Position numbers and translations under genes: made by a program. DNA of 15,643 nucleotides, taken from the NCBI GenBank assembly GCA_002292365.1, contig DBBU01000025.1, positions 5,485 to 21,127 of the forward strand, read 5' to 3'. The DNA comes from Flammeovirgaceae bacterium UBA976 (GTDB lineage: Bacteria; Bacteroidota; Bacteroidia; Cytophagales; Cyclobacteriaceae). Below are positions 14,321 through 15,643 of the stretch, piece after piece. Positions within the stretch are counted from its first letter, which is position 1. The number at the start of each line of letters is the position of its first letter. A model generated the notes under the pieces. It saw only the letters and a list, made by a program, of their open reading frames with translations, did not search any database and was not told the DNA's origin.

Positions 14321-15643
14321 TCAAAACCACTTAATGGTCAAATTAATTAATTTTTGTTTGAGTTGACTGTAAGGTGGCATCAGCCATTCTACGGCTCCAG
14401 GAATGTGTTGTCGATAGATCCCTCTTTCATTGGAAAATGCCATAAAACCAAATTTCCCATGTGAATTGCCCATCCCACTATTATTTATGCCGCCAAAGGG
14501 TAATTCATGGTTGTAAAAATGCAAATCATTATTATTGATACAAACACCCCCAGAAGATGTATTTTTTAATATATGATTGATTTTTTTTTGACTGCTGCTG
14601 TAGATATAAAGGGCCAAAGGCTTCTCTTTGCTATTGATAGTATCTATAACTTCATGGATGTCTTCAAAAACAATGATTGGTAGAATGGGACCGAAAATTT
14701 CCTTCTGCATCAAATCGGTATCTGCGGTGACCTCGGTGACCAAAGTAGGTTCGAAACTATGGGTGGTCAAGTCAGAAGCCCCCCCGTGTACGATTTTTGC
14801 TCCTTTACTTTTGGCGTCTTCAAGATAGCTATTCAACCGTAGATGGTGTTGATCATTTACAATTTTTGTATAATCTAGAGAGTTTGCTGTATCCTCACCA
14901 AAAAAATCAAGCAACGTTTTTTTAGAGGCAGCAATGAACGCATTTACCTGACTGCGATGTACACTGACATAATCGGGGGCTATGCATATTTGTCCAGCAT
15001 TCAAAAACTTACCCCACATAATTTTTTTAGCCGCTGCGGCTACATCTGCGGTTTCATCCACGATGGTAGGTGATTTGCCCCCCAGCTCTAGAGTAATCGA
15101 AGCTAAATTTTCGGCTGCCGCACGCATCACTATTTTACCTATTTCAGGTGATCCCGTAAAAAAAATATGATTAAAGGGAAGTTTTAGTAAACCTGTACTC
15201 ACATCGATACCCCCTTCTATGACCGCCACCTCTGCCTCCTCAAAAAGATCATTCAACATACGCTTAATCAATGCCGATGCATGCACCGTATGCTCCGAGG
15301 GCTTCAGTATAACCGTATTGCCTGCGGCGATGGCGGAAATCAGTGGACAGATGCTCAAATTTATTGGAAAATTCCATGGGGCAATAATCAATACATTGCC
15401 CTTAGGCTCATATTTGATTCTCGAAGATGAGCCTATAAAAGCGAGTTTTGTAGACACCGCCTGATCTCGCATCCAATATTTTAAATTTCGGAGGGCATAT
15501 TTGATTTCACCCGTAACTGCGTAAATTTCACTCAAATCAACCTCAGCAGGACTTTTACCAAAATCATCAAATAACGCTTTTTGAATTTCCTTTCGGTGAG
15601 TAATCTCTATGGCCCTAAGTAATTTTTTTAATTTTGCCTTACG
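14321..15643 (-). CDS. NAD(P)-dependent aldehyde dehydrogenase, ALDH3-like (5' end beyond the window)
   Basis: The frame is open to the right edge, so 440 codons are visible and the N-terminus is missing. A TTG at 15533-15535 is not the start: the 36 codons upstream of it read as normal ALDH sequence, including HRKEIQKALFDDFGKSPAEV. Numbered from the first visible codon: N91 in APWNFP, K114 in ILKPSE, FTGSP (162-166), general base E186 in LELGGK and catalytic C220 in NAGQICIAPDYV. A late block matching SGGVCINN and LPFGGINNSGMG is also present. It oxidises aldehydes to acids with NAD(P). The GKSPAE-type N-terminus and short length suggest the ALDH3 / coniferyl-aldehyde branch, often active on fatty or aromatic aldehydes. 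The C-terminal hydrophobic tail is short and is not a clear membrane anchor. Confidence 0.92.
   Translation of the reverse strand, partial: RKAKLKKLLRAIEITHRKEIQKALFDDFGKSPAEVDLSEIYAVTGEIKYALRNLKYWMRDQAVSTKLAFIGSSSRIKYEPKGNVLIIAPWNFPINLSICPLISAIAAGNTVILKPSEHTVHASALIKRMLNDLFEEAEVAVIEGGIDVSTGLLKLPFNHIFFTGSPEIGKIVMRAAAENLASITLELGGKSPTIVDETADVAAAAKKIMWGKFLNAGQICIAPDYVSVHRSQVNAFIAASKKTLLDFFGEDTANSLDYTKIVNDQHHLRLNSYLEDAKSKGAKIVHGGASDLTTHSFEPTLVTEVTADTDLMQKEIFGPILPIIVFEDIHEVIDTINSKEKPLALYIYSSSQKKINHILKNTSSGGVCINNNDLHFYNHELPFGGINNSGMGNSHGKFGFMAFSNERGIYRQHIPGAVEWLMPPYSQLKQKLINLTIKWF

Noticed and set aside
15533..15535. TTG as the aldehyde dehydrogenase start
   Set aside because: The frame stays open to the window edge and the upstream 36 codons read as normal ALDH N-terminal sequence.
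1..15643. CRISPR arrays, toxin-antitoxin pairs, phage genes or a biosynthetic cluster
   Set aside because: I looked for repeated spacers, small gene pairs, integrases and multi-enzyme runs and saw none; the genes are ordinary metabolic, envelope and RNA-modification functions.

Overview
The window looks like chromosomal DNA of a Bacteroidota bacterium. Four things point there: a type IX secretion (T9SS) type B sorting domain on a large surface protein, Bacteroidota-style promoters (TTTG-N19-TAnnTTTG), almost no Shine-Dalgarno sequences, and A+T-rich spacers. A Saprospiria- or Cytophagia-like lineage is a guess only.

Left end (1-1074): the 5' end of a minus-strand secreted protein that resembles PmoA/DUF6807 proteins runs off the left edge. 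Just upstream of it lies a decayed IS3-family OrfA, frameshifted and without its OrfB partner. A roughly 300-base gene-free stretch follows, then a minus-strand tRNA-Lys(TTT) with a well-matched promoter and an intrinsic terminator.

Centre (1075-6199): a plus-strand TPR/SH3 membrane protein with BatE-like architecture converges, with an 8-base overlap, on a large minus-strand T9SS cargo protein. That protein carries four tandem repeats of about 115 residues with regularly spaced cysteines. Divergent from it is rlmD (23S rRNA m5U methyltransferase), whose -7 box sits almost on the start codon, so its mRNA is probably leaderless. One base after rlmD is a small conserved-type protein of unknown function.

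Right half (6241-15643): minus-strand genes in series encode an LVIVD-repeat lipoprotein, a class I SAM-dependent methyltransferase with an APCCH motif, a TesB acyl-CoA thioesterase and a secreted M1 metallopeptidase. A plus-strand class A beta-lactamase-like lipoprotein diverges from the peptidase gene. A Gfo/Idh/MocA oxidoreductase and an aldehyde dehydrogenase (cut by the right edge) form a probable minus-strand pair.

I see no CRISPR array, intact mobile element, prophage, biosynthetic cluster or defence system. The region is mostly housekeeping and cell-surface genes. The points most worth a second look are the cysteine-patterned repeats of the surface protein, the leaderless-type start of rlmD with its unknown partner gene, and the IS3 relic.
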